This document shows positions 52,389 to 61,794 of a stretch of 64,000 bases of DNA, in pieces; position 1 is the first letter of the stretch; the number at the start of each line of letters is the position of its first letter. The position numbers were made by a program, and so were the translations under genes. This stretch comes from Lutimaribacter pacificus (GTDB lineage: Bacteria; Pseudomonadota; Alphaproteobacteria; Rhodobacterales; Rhodobacteraceae). Under the pieces are notes generated by a model. It had not been told where the DNA came from and did not search any database. It saw nothing but the letters and a program-made list of their open reading frames with translations. Where the stretch lies: contig NZ_FQZZ01000001.1 of the NCBI RefSeq assembly GCF_900142185.1, positions 992,001 to 1,056,000 on the forward strand, written 5' to 3'.

Positions 52389-53033
52389 ATGGCGACTGCA
52401 AGGCGGGGTCTTCTCATCATTCTTTCGTCGCCCTCGGGGGCGGGCAAGTCCACCCTGTCGCGGCGGCTGCTGGAGTGGGATGGCAGCCTGAGCTTCTCGG
52501 TCTCGGCCACCACCCGCACGCCGCGCCCCGGCGAGGTGGACGGCACCGATTACCATTTCATGACCGAGGACCGGTTCAAGCGCGAGGTCGCGCAGGACGG
52601 GATGCTGGAACACGCGCATGTGTTCGGCAATTTCTACGGCAGTCCGCGCGCGCCGGTGGAGCAGGCGATCAACGCGGGGCGCGACGTGCTGTTCGATATC
52701 GACTGGCAGGGCGCGCAGCAGATCGTGAACTCGGCGCTGGGGCCGCATACGCTGTCGATTTTCATCCTGCCGCCCTCGATCGCGGAACTGCGCCGGAGGC
52801 TGGTCAGCCGCGGGCAGGACAGCGACGAGGTGATCGCCAAGCGGATGCAGAAAAGCTGGGACGAGATCAGCCACTGGGGCAGCTACGATTACGTGCTGGT
52901 CAATGACGACCTTGAGCGCACATTCGCCGACCTGACGACCATCGTCACCGCGACCCGGCTGAAGCGGTTGCAGCAGCCCGGGCTGGTGGAGCATGTGCGC
53001 AGGTTGCAGGCGGAATTCGGGGAGTTGCGCTAG
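52389..53033 (+). CDS. gmk: Guanylate kinase
   Basis: Gmk (214 aa) phosphorylates GMP to GDP. The P-loop [10 protein letters not shown] is at the N-terminus, followed by the GMP-binding block [20 protein letters not shown] and the lid region [32 protein letters not shown]. Length is standard. It is 6 bp downstream of the yicC-like gene and probably in the same transcript. Confidence 0.96.
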   Translation: MATARRGLLIILSSPSGAGKSTLSRRLLEWDGSLSFSVSATTRTPRPGEVDGTDYHFMTEDRFKREVAQDGMLEHAHVFGNFYGSPRAPVEQAINAGRDVLFDIDWQGAQQIVNSALGPHTLSIFILPPSIAELRRRLVSRGQDSDEVIAKRMQKSWDEISHWGSYDYVLVNDDLERTFADLTTIVTATRLKRLQQPGLVEHVRRLQAEFGELR

Positions 53034-53051
53034 GCGGGGCCGTCCGGCCGC

Positions 53052-53081
53052 CTCCGGCGGGAGTATTTTCGGAACGATGAA
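53052..53081. repeat. Small repeat family 2, copy 3
   Basis: CTCCGGCGG then GAGTATTTTCGGAACGATGA lies between gmk and the cystathionine lyase gene. GGCCG-TCC-CGGCC-like sequence just upstream can form a small hairpin. Confidence 0.65.
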
Positions 53082-53107
53082 GCGACTGGCGCAGAAAGGA
53101 CAGGCGC

Positions 53108-54292
53108 ATGAGCAAGGACCACAAAACCCTGATCCGGCCCGAGGGGCTGCCCGGCAGCGCAAGCTGGCCGGTGGTGACGCCGATCATGCCCTCGGTCGTC
53201 TATGCCTCGGAAACGCCCGATGCGCTGGACGCGCAATACGAGGGGCGGGTTGAGGGCTATACCTATGCCCGCGAGGGGCATCCCAATGCCGACCTGCTGG
53301 CGCGCCGGATCGACGCGATGGAGGGCGCGCGGGACGGGATCGTGCTGGGATCGGGCATGGCGGCGGTGACGGCGGTTCTGCTGGGCATCCTGAAGGCGGG
53401 CGATCACGTGGTGGGCGGCGATCAGCTGTACGGCCGGTCGCTGCGGCTGATGACGCAGGACCTGCCGCGTATGGGGATCGAAACCACGCTGGCCGATCCC
53501 TGCGACGCGGCGGCCATCGCGGCGGCGATCCGGCCCGAGACGCGGATGATCCTGGTCGAGGTGGTGTCGAACCCGACGCTGCGGGTGGCGGACATGGACG
53601 GGATCGCGCAGGTGGCGCGCGACAGGGGCGTGTTGCTGGTGGTGGACAACACCTTTACCACGCCGCGCGCCTATCGGCCCTTCGATCATGGCGCGGATAT
53701 CGTGATCCATTCGGTGACCAAGCTGCTGGCGGGCCATTCCGACGTGACGCTGGGCTATGCGGTGGCGCGCGATGCGGGGCTGCAAAAGGCGATCTACGAT
53801 TTCGCGGTCACCACCGGCATGACGCCCAGCCCCTTCGATTGCTGGCTGGCCGAGCGCGGGCTGGCGACGTTCGACCTGCGTTTCGACCGGGCCGAGGCGA
53901 ACGCGGCGCGGCTGGCCGACCACCTGGGCGGGCTGGCCGGTGTGAAACGGGTGCTCTACCCGATGCGCGGCGATCACCCGGATGCGGGCCGGGCGCGGGC
54001 GATCCTGGGCAACCGGGGCTGCAACATGCTGTCCTTCGAGCTGGAGGGCGGGCGCGCGGCGGCCAATGCCTTTGCCGCCACCGCCGAGGGCATCGCATTC
54101 GCGCCGACGCTGGGGGATGTGGGCACCACGCTGTCGCATCCGGCGTCCAGCTCGCACCGGGCGCTGACGCCCGAGGCGCGCGCCGCCATCGGCATAAGCG
54201 AGGGGTTCTTTCGCGTGTCGGTCGGGCTGGAGGACAGCGACGCGCTGGCCGATATCTTTGCCCGCGCGGTCGCCGCGGCCGGACGTGCATGA
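53108..54292 (+). CDS. Cystathionine beta-lyase / gamma-synthase family enzyme
   Basis: A 394-aa PLP enzyme of the Cys/Met metabolism family. The PLP lysine lies in VIHSVTKLLAGHSDVTLGY and the phosphate-cup tyrosine in EGYTYAREGHPNADLL; the C-terminal SHPASSSHRALTPEAR is the substrate-carboxylate region. It could be cystathionine beta-lyase (metC), methionine gamma-lyase or a related enzyme; sequence by eye does not separate them. It overlaps phoR by ATGA, an unusual link with the Pho regulon. Confidence 0.88.
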   Translation: MSKDHKTLIRPEGLPGSASWPVVTPIMPSVVYASETPDALDAQYEGRVEGYTYAREGHPNADLLARRIDAMEGARDGIVLGSGMAAVTAVLLGILKAGDHVVGGDQLYGRSLRLMTQDLPRMGIETTLADPCDAAAIAAAIRPETRMILVEVVSNPTLRVADMDGIAQVARDRGVLLVVDNTFTTPRAYRPFDHGADIVIHSVTKLLAGHSDVTLGYAVARDAGLQKAIYDFAVTTGMTPSPFDCWLAERGLATFDLRFDRAEANAARLADHLGGLAGVKRVLYPMRGDHPDAGRARAILGNRGCNMLSFELEGGRAAANAFAATAEGIAFAPTLGDVGTTLSHPASSSHRALTPEARAAIGISEGFFRVSVGLEDSDALADIFARAVAAAGRA

Positions 54293-55326
54293 GCGACGCC
54301 GGACAGATCGTCGCGGCGGTGCCTCATGCGGCGCTGCTGGTGGCGGATAACGACCGCATCCTTGCGGCCAACGCGCGGAGTGCCGCGCTGTTCGGCGAGG
54401 GGCTGGCCGGGCGGCACCTGATCACGGTGATCCGCCAGCCCTCGGTGCTGGATGCGATCGAGGGCACCCGCAGCAGCCACCTGGCGCAGGAAACCCGCTA
54501 CCTGACCAATGACGGGCAGCAGGACGTGACCTACAGGGTCAGCTGCGCGCATCTGGACCTGGCGGGGCTGGCCGGTGTGCTGGTGGTGTTCGAGGATGTG
54601 ACCCACCTGGAACAGGCCGGCCAGATGCGGCGCGATTTCGTGGCCAATGTCAGTCACGAGCTGCGCACGCCGCTGACCGCGCTTCTGGGGTTCATCGAGA
54701 CATTGCAGGGCCCGGCGCGCGACGATGCGGCCGCGCGCAAGCGGTTCCTGGGGATCATGGCGCGCGAGGCCGACCGGATGAACCGGCTGGTGCGCGACCT
54801 GCTGTCGCTGAGCCATGTCGAGGCACAGGAAAGGATGCGCCCCGACGACCAGGTCGACCTGGCCGAGATCGTGCGTGCGACCCGGCGGTCGCTGGCGCAT
54901 CTGGCGGAAAAGAACGCGGTCAGCTTCGACGAGGAGTTGCCCGGGGTGCCGGTGATGGTGCCCGGCGATGCCGATCAGTTGCGCCAGGTGCTGACCAACC
55001 TGATCGAGAACGCGATCAAGTATGGCGGTCACGGCTGCCGGGTGGGGCTGCGGCTGGACGGGCCGGCCGAGGGGCTGGGCCTGCGCGGGCCGGCGGTACG
55101 CCTGACCGTGTCCGACAGCGGCCCCGGCATCGACCCGCTGCATATCCCGCGCCTGACCGAGCGGTTCTATCGCGTGGACAGCCACCGCTCGCGCGAGATG
55201 GGGGGCACCGGGCTGGGGCTGGCGATCGTCAAGCATATCGTCAACCGCCATCGCGGGCGGCTGCGAATCGAAAGCGCGCCGGGCGAAGGCAGCCGGTTTT
55301 CCGTCATCCTGCCGGTGAGCGGCTGA
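54289..55326 (+). CDS. phoR: Phosphate regulon sensor histidine kinase PhoR (no membrane segment)
   Basis: The 345-aa kinase has an N-terminal PAS domain (about residues 5-105) and a HisKA domain with the phosphorylated His123 in NVSHELRTPLTALLGF. The HATPase domain has its N box in LTNLIENAIKYGG and glycine boxes SDSGPGID and GGTGLGLAIVKHI. Unlike E. coli PhoR it has no transmembrane helix; signalling must rely on contact with PhoU and PstB. Its partner PhoB is the last gene of the cluster. Confidence 0.9.
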   Translation: MSDAGQIVAAVPHAALLVADNDRILAANARSAALFGEGLAGRHLITVIRQPSVLDAIEGTRSSHLAQETRYLTNDGQQDVTYRVSCAHLDLAGLAGVLVVFEDVTHLEQAGQMRRDFVANVSHELRTPLTALLGFIETLQGPARDDAAARKRFLGIMAREADRMNRLVRDLLSLSHVEAQERMRPDDQVDLAEIVRATRRSLAHLAEKNAVSFDEELPGVPVMVPGDADQLRQVLTNLIENAIKYGGHGCRVGLRLDGPAEGLGLRGPAVRLTVSDSGPGIDPLHIPRLTERFYRVDSHRSREMGGTGLGLAIVKHIVNRHRGRLRIESAPGEGSRFSVILPVSG

Positions 55327-55414
55327 TCCGCGACGGGCACGCGGGGCGGTTCGCGGCCCCGGGTTTTTCCATTTTACCAATCGGTTGGGGCAGGGTCTCA
55401 TGGGCCCCGGGCGG

Positions 55415-55443
55415 TTGTCATAAAACTGTTACGCAACTGTCAC
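55415..55443 (+). promoter_or_regulatory. Pho boxes upstream of pstS
   Basis: Three heptamers, TTGTCAT (55415), CTGTTAC (55426) and CTGTCAC (55437), recur every 11 bp with AT-rich 4-nt spacers, the classic PhoB-binding pattern. They lie 84 bp before the pstS start, so pstSCAB-phoU-phoB should be induced on phosphate limitation. Confidence 0.85.
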
Positions 55444-55526
55444 AAAAGCTCAGCACGCGGGGCGTAGCACGGGCCCCGGGATCATCGTGGGGATGATCAT
55501 AGACATATTCGGACAGGAGCTTATCC

Positions 55527-56564
55527 ATGACCCTGAAACTGACCGCATCCGCATTGGCCATCGCGGCCGTGTCGGCCTCGGCCGCCCATGCCCGTGACAA
55601 CGTGCAGGTTGCCGGCTCGTCGACGGTGCTGCCCTATGCCTCGATCGTGGCCGAAGCCTTCGGCGAGAATTTCGACTTTCCGACACCGGTGGTCGAATCC
55701 GGCGGATCGTCGGCCGGGCTCAAGCGGTTCTGCGAAGGCGTGGGCGAAAACAGCATCGACATCGCCAACGCATCGCGCGCCATCCGCGAAAAGGAAATCG
55801 AAGCCTGCGCCGCGAACGGCGTGACCGACATCATCGAAGTGCGCATCGGCTATGACGGTATCGTGTTCGCCAGCCAGATCGACGGCCCGGCCTTCACCGC
55901 GTTCGAGCCCGCCGACCTTTACAACGCGCTGGCGCCCAAGGTGCTGAAGGACGGCGCGCTGGTCGACAACCCCTATACCACCTGGGCCGAGTTCAACGCC
56001 GACCTGCCCGATGTCGAAATCTCCGCCTTCATCCCCGGCACCAAGCACGGCACGCGCGAAGTGTTCGAGGAAAAGGTGCTGGCCGTGGGCTGCGAGATCA
56101 CCGGCGCGTTCCAGGCGATGATCGACGGCGGCATGTCCGAGGACGACGCCGAGGACGCCTGCATCGCGGTGCGCACCGACGGCAAGTCGGTCGATATCGA
56201 CGGCGACTATACCGAAACGCTGGCGCGGATCGACTCGAACGCGAACGGCGTGGGCGTGTTCGGCCTGGCGTTCTACGAGAACAACACCGACAAGCTGAAG
56301 GTCGCCACCATGTCGGGCATCGCGCCCTCGACCGAAACCATCGCGTCGGGCGAATACCCGGTGTCGCGCCCGCTGTTCTTCTACGTCAAGAAGGCGCATA
56401 TCGGCGTGATCCCCGGCCTGAAGGAATATGCCGAGTTCTTCGTCAGCGACGAGATCGCCGGCCCCGATGGCCCGCTGTCCGAATACGGGCTGGTGTCGGA
56501 CCCGGAACTGGCCCAGACGCAGGCCGCCGTGGCTGACGAGCAGACCATGGGCGGCGGCATGTAA
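55527..56564 (+). CDS. pstS: Phosphate ABC transporter substrate-binding protein PstS
   Basis: The 345-aa periplasmic phosphate-binding protein has a signal peptide (LKLTASALAIAAVSASAAHA). Phosphate-contact blocks are QVAGSSTVLPYASIVAEAF, VVESGGSSAGLKRFCEGVG and IDIANASRAI. It is of the alphaproteobacterial form, with the block PGTKHGTREVFEEKVL. An AGGAG site precedes the ATG at 55527. It heads the pst operon behind the Pho boxes. Confidence 0.95.
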   Translation: MTLKLTASALAIAAVSASAAHARDNVQVAGSSTVLPYASIVAEAFGENFDFPTPVVESGGSSAGLKRFCEGVGENSIDIANASRAIREKEIEACAANGVTDIIEVRIGYDGIVFASQIDGPAFTAFEPADLYNALAPKVLKDGALVDNPYTTWAEFNADLPDVEISAFIPGTKHGTREVFEEKVLAVGCEITGAFQAMIDGGMSEDDAEDACIAVRTDGKSVDIDGDYTETLARIDSNANGVGVFGLAFYENNTDKLKVATMSGIAPSTETIASGEYPVSRPLFFYVKKAHIGVIPGLKEYAEFFVSDEIAGPDGPLSEYGLVSDPELAQTQAAVADEQTMGGGM

Positions 56565-56640
56565 GCCGCTTTCGCGGGGTGCGCCCGTGCGCGCGCCCCG
56601 CACCCCCTTTCAGATTGTTTTTCCGCAAAACGGAGCCGAC

Positions 56641-58104
56641 ATGCCTGTTTTCTGGCTTGCCCTCATCGTCCTTGCCCTGGCCGCGGCCGGGTTCCTGGCC
56701 GGGCGCGTGCGCGCGCTGTCCTCGGGCGGGGGCAATATCCGCAACCTGCATTCGCTGCCGGCCTATTACGGCTGGCACGTGGCGCTGATGGTTCTGGTTC
56801 CGTCCTTCCTGATCCTGATCGTGTGGCTGCTGGTTCAGCCGGTGCTGGTCAACAACGCGGTTTCCGGCCTGCTGCCCGACCGGGCGGTGTCCGAGGATAC
56901 CACGCTGGGCCTTGTGATGAGCGATGTGCGCCGGGTGGCCGACGGCCTGGATGCGGCGGTGTCGGCGGGGGCGATGACCCCGGACGAGGCACAGTCGATC
57001 CGTTCCGAATTCACCAATGTGCGCGACAAGCTGGGATCGGTGGGCGTGGCGCTCGGATCGGATGTCAGCCCGGAAATCCTGAGCGCGGCGCAGAAATATC
57101 GCGGCATGACGGCGACCGGGCGGTTCTGGATGACGGTGGTCGTGCTGGCCGCGGCGGTCGGCGGTTTCGCCTTCGCCCTGCGCCGCACATCGGCCGGGTT
57201 CCGCGCCCGCAACGTGGTCGAGTCAGGCATTCGCGCCCTGCTGCTGGGGGCCGCGTCGATCGCGGTGCTGACCACGATCGGCATCGTGCTGAGCCTTGTC
57301 TTCAACACCATCGAATTCTTCCGGCTCTATCCCGCGGCGGATTTCTTTTTCGGCCTGACCTGGGCGCCCAGTTTCGGCGGCGGCTCGCAACTGGGCATCC
57401 TGCCGCTGCTGTGGGGCACGTTCTACATCTCGTTCATCGCGCTGGCGGTGGCGGTGCCGATCGGGTTGTTCGCGGCGATTTACCTCTCGGAATATGCCGG
57501 GCCCAAGGTGCGCGCCATGGCCAAGCCGCTGCTTGAGGTGCTGGCCGGTATCCCGACCATCGTTTACGGCCTTTTCGCGCTGCTGACGGTCGGGCCGCTG
57601 CTGCTGGGCATCTTCGGCGGTCAAGGGCTGGGCTGGATGCAGGCCGGCACGGCGGTGATGACGGCGGGCATCGTCATGGGCATCATGCTGATCCCCTTCG
57701 TGTCGTCGCTGTCCGACGACATCATCAACGCGGTGCCGCAATCGATGCGCGACGGCTCTTACGGGCTGGGGGCGACGAAATCGGAAACCATCCGCCAGGT
57801 CGTCATTCCCGCCGCGCTGCCGGGGATCGTGGGCGCGGTCCTGCTGGCCGCCAGCCGCGCCATCGGCGAAACCATGATCGTGGTGCTGGGGGCAGGGGCC
57901 GCCGCACGGCTGAGCATGAACCCCTTTGACGCCATGACCACCGTGACCGCCAAGATCGTCAGCCAGCTGACGGGCGACGCCGATTTCGCCAGCCCCGAGG
58001 CGCTGGTGGCCTTCGCGCTTGGCATGACGCTTTTCATCGTGACGCTGGGGCTGAACGTCCTGGCCCTCTACATCGTGCGCAAATACCGGGAGCAGTACGA
58101 ATGA
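56641..58104 (+). CDS. pstC: Phosphate ABC transporter permease PstC (long form)
   Basis: The 487-aa permease is some 170 residues longer than E. coli PstC. The first 185 residues hold two membrane segments and a charged, probably periplasmic, domain (about 85-155). The transport core from about residue 190 has GGGSQLGILPLLWGTFYISFIALAVAVPIG and the EAA loop SYGLGATKSETIRQVVIPAALPGI. The long form is common in alphaproteobacteria. The ATG at 56641 follows ACGGAG; in-frame codons upstream are pstS shadow. It overlaps pstA by 4 bp. Confidence 0.94.
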   Translation: MPVFWLALIVLALAAAGFLAGRVRALSSGGGNIRNLHSLPAYYGWHVALMVLVPSFLILIVWLLVQPVLVNNAVSGLLPDRAVSEDTTLGLVMSDVRRVADGLDAAVSAGAMTPDEAQSIRSEFTNVRDKLGSVGVALGSDVSPEILSAAQKYRGMTATGRFWMTVVVLAAAVGGFAFALRRTSAGFRARNVVESGIRALLLGAASIAVLTTIGIVLSLVFNTIEFFRLYPAADFFFGLTWAPSFGGGSQLGILPLLWGTFYISFIALAVAVPIGLFAAIYLSEYAGPKVRAMAKPLLEVLAGIPTIVYGLFALLTVGPLLLGIFGGQGLGWMQAGTAVMTAGIVMGIMLIPFVSSLSDDIINAVPQSMRDGSYGLGATKSETIRQVVIPAALPGIVGAVLLAASRAIGETMIVVLGAGAAARLSMNPFDAMTTVTAKIVSQLTGDADFASPEALVAFALGMTLFIVTLGLNVLALYIVRKYREQYE

Positions 58105-59462
58105 CCGACGCAACCAGCACTCCGGGTCCGATGGATGCGCCTGCCGTCAAGGGCAGCCTGCACGTCCAGGACGCGCGCACCAGAAAGCGCAACGCGGCCG
58201 AGGCACGATTCAAATTCTACGGCCTGTCGGCGGTGGCGATCGGCCTTGTCTTCCTGGTCGTCCTGCTGACCGCGATCATCGGCAACGGTGTCGGCGCGTT
58301 CCAGCAGAGCTTTATCGCCGCGCAGGTCTATCTGGACCCGGCCAGGCTGGACAAGGCGGGCGACCGCAATATCGAGGATATCAAGAAGGTGTCCACCTTC
58401 GGCTATACCCCGCTGATCCAGCAGGCGGTGTTCGACAAGGTGACCGAACTGGGGATCGACACCCCGTTCGACGACGCCAAGGACATGAAGGCGCTGATCT
58501 CGGCCTCGGCCGCCGCCATCGTGCGCGACGAGGTGATCGCCAACCCCGACCTGATCGGCCAGACGGTGGAATTCCGGCTGCTGGCGGCCAGCCGCGTCGA
58601 TGGCTACCTCAAGGGCCGGGTCAGCCGCGACTCGGTGGCGCGCGACAAGAATATCGACGCCGAACACCTGGACCTGGTGGATGCCCTGCGCGACGAAGGG
58701 ATCATTGCCAAGGGGTTCAACGCCAGTTTCATCACCGGCGCCGACGCCTCGGAAAGCCGCCCCGAACAGGCCGGGCTGGGCGTGTCGATCCTGGGGTCGT
58801 TCTTCATGATGCTGGTGGTGCTGGGCCTGTCGCTGCCGGTCGGCGTCGCCGCCTCGATCTATCTTGAGGAATTTGCATCCAAGAACCGGCTGACCGACAT
58901 CATCGAGGTCAATATCTCGAACCTCGCCGCGGTGCCCTCGATCGTGTTCGGCATCCTTGGCCTTGCGGTGTTCATCCAGTTCATGCACCTGCCGCAATCC
59001 GCGCCGCTGGTGGGCGGGCTGGTGCTGACGCTGATGACGCTGCCGACGATCATCATCTCGACGCGCGCCTCGCTCAAGGCGGTGCCGCCCTCGATCCGCG
59101 ACGCGGCGCTGGGGGTGGGGGCGTCCAAGATGCAATCGGTCTTTCACCACGTGCTGCCGCTGGCCATGCCCGGCATCCTGACCGGCACGATCATCGGCCT
59201 GGCGCAGGCGCTGGGGGAAACCGCGCCGCTGCTGCTGATCGGGATGGTGGGCTATATCGCCACCAACTATCCCGAGGGGCTGGCCGGCGGGTTCATCGAC
59301 CCCAACTCGGCCATGCCGGCGCAGATCTACGAATGGGCCAAGCGTGCCGACCCCGCCTATTACGAACGCGCCTGGGGCGGCATCATCATCCTGCTGGTGT
59401 TCCTGATGACCATGAACATCATCGCCATCCTGCTACGCCGCCGCTTCGAGCGCCGGTGGTAA
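58101..59462 (+). CDS. pstA: Phosphate ABC transporter permease PstA (with DUF3333-type N-terminal domain)
   Basis: The 453-aa permease carries an N-terminal region (one membrane segment, then a soluble domain to about residue 225) matching the DUF3333 extension of alphaproteobacterial PstA. The permease core follows, with ILGSFFMMLVVLGLSLPVGVAASIYLEEFA and EAA loop ALGVGASKMQSVFHHVLPLAMPGI. It pairs with PstC, also extended, suggesting a joint periplasmic domain. Its ATG overlaps the pstC stop. Confidence 0.94.
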   Translation: MTDATSTPGPMDAPAVKGSLHVQDARTRKRNAAEARFKFYGLSAVAIGLVFLVVLLTAIIGNGVGAFQQSFIAAQVYLDPARLDKAGDRNIEDIKKVSTFGYTPLIQQAVFDKVTELGIDTPFDDAKDMKALISASAAAIVRDEVIANPDLIGQTVEFRLLAASRVDGYLKGRVSRDSVARDKNIDAEHLDLVDALRDEGIIAKGFNASFITGADASESRPEQAGLGVSILGSFFMMLVVLGLSLPVGVAASIYLEEFASKNRLTDIIEVNISNLAAVPSIVFGILGLAVFIQFMHLPQSAPLVGGLVLTLMTLPTIIISTRASLKAVPPSIRDAALGVGASKMQSVFHHVLPLAMPGILTGTIIGLAQALGETAPLLLIGMVGYIATNYPEGLAGGFIDPNSAMPAQIYEWAKRADPAYYERAWGGIIILLVFLMTMNIIAILLRRRFERRW

Positions 59463-59480
59463 GATAAAAGGGAAATCGCT

Positions 59481-60278
59481 ATGTACGACGCAGTCAACAC
59501 GGAGCAGAGCGTGCAGCAGACAGACACCAAGATTTCGGCCCGCAACGTGCAGGTCTATTACGGCGACACCCATGCCATCAAGGATGTCGACGTTGATATC
59601 GCCGGCAATACGGTCACCGCTTTCATCGGCCCGTCGGGCTGCGGCAAGTCGACCTTCCTGCGCTGCCTGAACCGGATGAACGACACCATCGACATCTGCC
59701 GCGTCGAGGGGCTGATCGAGCTGGACGGCGAGGATATCTATGACCCCAAGGTCGACCCGGTGCAGCTGCGCGCCAAGGTGGGCATGGTGTTCCAGAAACC
59801 CAACCCGTTTCCCAAGTCGATCTACGACAACATCGCCTATGGCCCGCGTATTCACGGCATGGCCCGCAGCAAGGCCGACCTGGACGAGATCGTGGAGCGC
59901 GCCCTGCGCCGCGGCGCGATCTGGGACGAGGTCAAGGACCGGCTGGATGCGCCGGGCACCGGGCTGTCGGGCGGCCAGCAGCAGCGGCTGTGCATCGCGC
60001 GCGCCGTGGCGACCGAGCCCGAGGTTCTGCTGATGGACGAGCCGTGCTCGGCGCTCGACCCGATCGCAACCGCGCAGGTCGAGGAGCTGATCGACGAGCT
60101 GCGGCAGAACTATTCGGTGGTGATCGTCACCCACTCGATGCAGCAGGCCGCGCGCGTCAGCCAGAAGACCGCCTTTTTCCACCTCGGCAACCTGGTGGAA
60201 TTCGGCGACACCAGCCAGATCTTCACCAACCCCGAAGATCCCCGCACCGAAAGCTACATCACCGGCCGGATCGGCTGA
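59481..60278 (+). CDS. pstB: Phosphate ABC transporter ATPase PstB
   Basis: The 265-aa ATPase has Walker [10 protein letters not shown], a Q-loop in [18 protein letters not shown], signature [16 protein letters not shown] and Walker [16 protein letters not shown]. The family motif EPCSALDP identifies PstB. It powers PstCA and takes part in phosphate signalling to PhoR. Spacing of 18 bp to pstA and 13 bp to phoU keeps it in the operon. Confidence 0.97.
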   Translation: MYDAVNTEQSVQQTDTKISARNVQVYYGDTHAIKDVDVDIAGNTVTAFIGPSGCGKSTFLRCLNRMNDTIDICRVEGLIELDGEDIYDPKVDPVQLRAKVGMVFQKPNPFPKSIYDNIAYGPRIHGMARSKADLDEIVERALRRGAIWDEVKDRLDAPGTGLSGGQQQRLCIARAVATEPEVLLMDEPCSALDPIATAQVEELIDELRQNYSVVIVTHSMQQAARVSQKTAFFHLGNLVEFGDTSQIFTNPEDPRTESYITGRIG

Positions 60279-60291
60279 GGGAGTGACGCAG

Positions 60292-61020
60292 ATGCACGAC
60301 AGCAAGGAACATATCGTCTCGTCTTTCGATCGCGACCTCGAAGCGATCCAGGCCAGAATCCTGAAAATGGGTGGGCTGGTCGAAGAAGCGATCCTGGAAG
60401 CCGCCCGTTCGCTGGAAGAGCGCGACGAGGAACTGGCCGAGAAGGTGCGCAAGAGCGACCGCGCCATCGACGAACTGGAAGAGATGATCAACGAGGATGC
60501 CGCCCGCGTCATCGCGCTGCGCGCCCCGACCGCGGTCGATCTGCGCGTGGTGCTGAGCGTGATGAAGATCTCGGGCAACCTGGAGCGCATCGGCGACTAC
60601 GCCAAGAACATGGCCAAGCGCACCGGCGTTCTGGTGCAGATGCCGGCGATCAACGGCGCGCATTCGGCGCTGCGCCGGATGGCGCGCGAGGTGCAGCTGA
60701 TGCTCAAGGATGCGCTGGACGCCTATATCCAGCGTGACGCCGCCCTTGCGCAGGACGTGATCCACCGCGATGCGGACGTGGACCAGATGTATAACGCGCT
60801 GTTCCGCGAATTCCTGACATTCATGATGGAGGACCCGCGCAACATCACCGCCTGCATGCACCTGCATTTCATCGCCAAGAACACCGAGCGCATGGGCGAT
60901 CACGTCACCGCCATCGCCGAGCAGACCGTGTATCTCGTCACCGGCGAAATGCCCGAGGAGAGCCGGCCCAAGGTGGACACGACGGGCGGTGCCTTCGACG
61001 AGACCGAGGACGAAGGGTAA
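60292..61020 (+). CDS. phoU: Phosphate signalling protein PhoU
   Basis: The 242-aa protein has two repeated three-helix PhoU domains, each with a metal-binding E/DxxxD-type block (LEERDEELAEKVRKSDRAIDELE and then AQDVIHRDADVDQMY). It links PstB to PhoR and represses the Pho response when phosphate is plentiful. The ATG at 60292, 8 nt after GAGGGA, is preferred to the GTG at 60283, which touches that site. Confidence 0.96.
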   Translation: MHDSKEHIVSSFDRDLEAIQARILKMGGLVEEAILEAARSLEERDEELAEKVRKSDRAIDELEEMINEDAARVIALRAPTAVDLRVVLSVMKISGNLERIGDYAKNMAKRTGVLVQMPAINGAHSALRRMAREVQLMLKDALDAYIQRDAALAQDVIHRDADVDQMYNALFREFLTFMMEDPRNITACMHLHFIAKNTERMGDHVTAIAEQTVYLVTGEMPEESRPKVDTTGGAFDETEDEG

Positions 61021-61026
61021 CGCGCC

Positions 61027-61716
61027 ATGTCAGCCGATCAGCCCACCGTCCTGCTTGTCGAGGACGAGCCGGCGCAGCGCGAGGTGCTGGCCTATAACCT
61101 CGAGGCCGAGGGGTTCCGCGTGACCAGCGCCGACAATGGCGAGGACGCGCTGATGCTGGTGGACGAGGAACACCCCGACATCATCGTGCTGGACTGGATG
61201 ATGCCCAACCTGTCGGGGATCGAGGTCTGCCGCCGCCTGAAGCTGCGCCCCGAAACCCGCTCGGTGCCGATCATCATGCTGTCGGCGCGCTCCGACGAGG
61301 TGGACCGCGTGCGCGGGCTGGAAACCGGGGCGGACGATTATGTCGTGAAACCCTATTCCATCGTCGAGCTGATGGCGCGGGTGCGCGCGCAACTGCGCCG
61401 CACCCGGCCCGCGGCGGCCGGGCTGCGGCTGGAATACGAGGATATCGTGCTGGACGCGGAAACCCACCGCGTCACCCGCGACGGCGCGCCGCTGAAGCTT
61501 GGGCCGACCGAGTTCCGGCTGCTGTCGACCTTTATGGAAAAACCCGGCCGGGTCTGGAGCCGCGAGCAGTTGCTGGACCGGGTCTGGGGGCGCGACATCT
61601 ATGTCGATACCCGCACGGTGGACGTGCATATCGGGCGGTTGCGCAAGGCGCTGACGCGCCATGGCGGCACCGACCCGCTGCGCACGGTGCGCGGCGCGGG
61701 CTACGCGCTGGGATAG
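61027..61716 (+). CDS. phoB: Phosphate regulon response regulator PhoB
   Basis: The 229-aa regulator of the OmpR/PhoB family has a receiver domain with the phosphorylated Asp56 in IVLDWMMPNLSG and Lys108 in DDYVVKPYS. A C-terminal winged helix follows (LGPTEFRLLSTFMEKPGRVWSREQLLDRVWG and VDVHIGRLRKAL). It binds the Pho boxes seen upstream of pstS. It is the last gene of the cluster, closed by a repeat with a hairpin. Confidence 0.96.
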   Translation: MSADQPTVLLVEDEPAQREVLAYNLEAEGFRVTSADNGEDALMLVDEEHPDIIVLDWMMPNLSGIEVCRRLKLRPETRSVPIIMLSARSDEVDRVRGLETGADDYVVKPYSIVELMARVRAQLRRTRPAAAGLRLEYEDIVLDAETHRVTRDGAPLKLGPTEFRLLSTFMEKPGRVWSREQLLDRVWGRDIYVDTRTVDVHIGRLRKALTRHGGTDPLRTVRGAGYALG

Positions 61717-61728
61717 GGCGGGCCGGAC

Positions 61729-61773
61729 GGGGGCGTTGCCCCCCGGACCCCCCGAGTATTTTCGGAACGATGA
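61729..61773. repeat. Small repeat family 2, copy 4, with hairpin
   Basis: GGGGGC-GTT-GCCCCC (61729-61743) is followed by GAGTATTTTCGGAACGATGA (61754-61773) between the converging phoB and LysR genes. It probably terminates one or both. Confidence 0.7.
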
Positions 61774-61794
61774 AGGGACGGGCGCGCGCAATCG

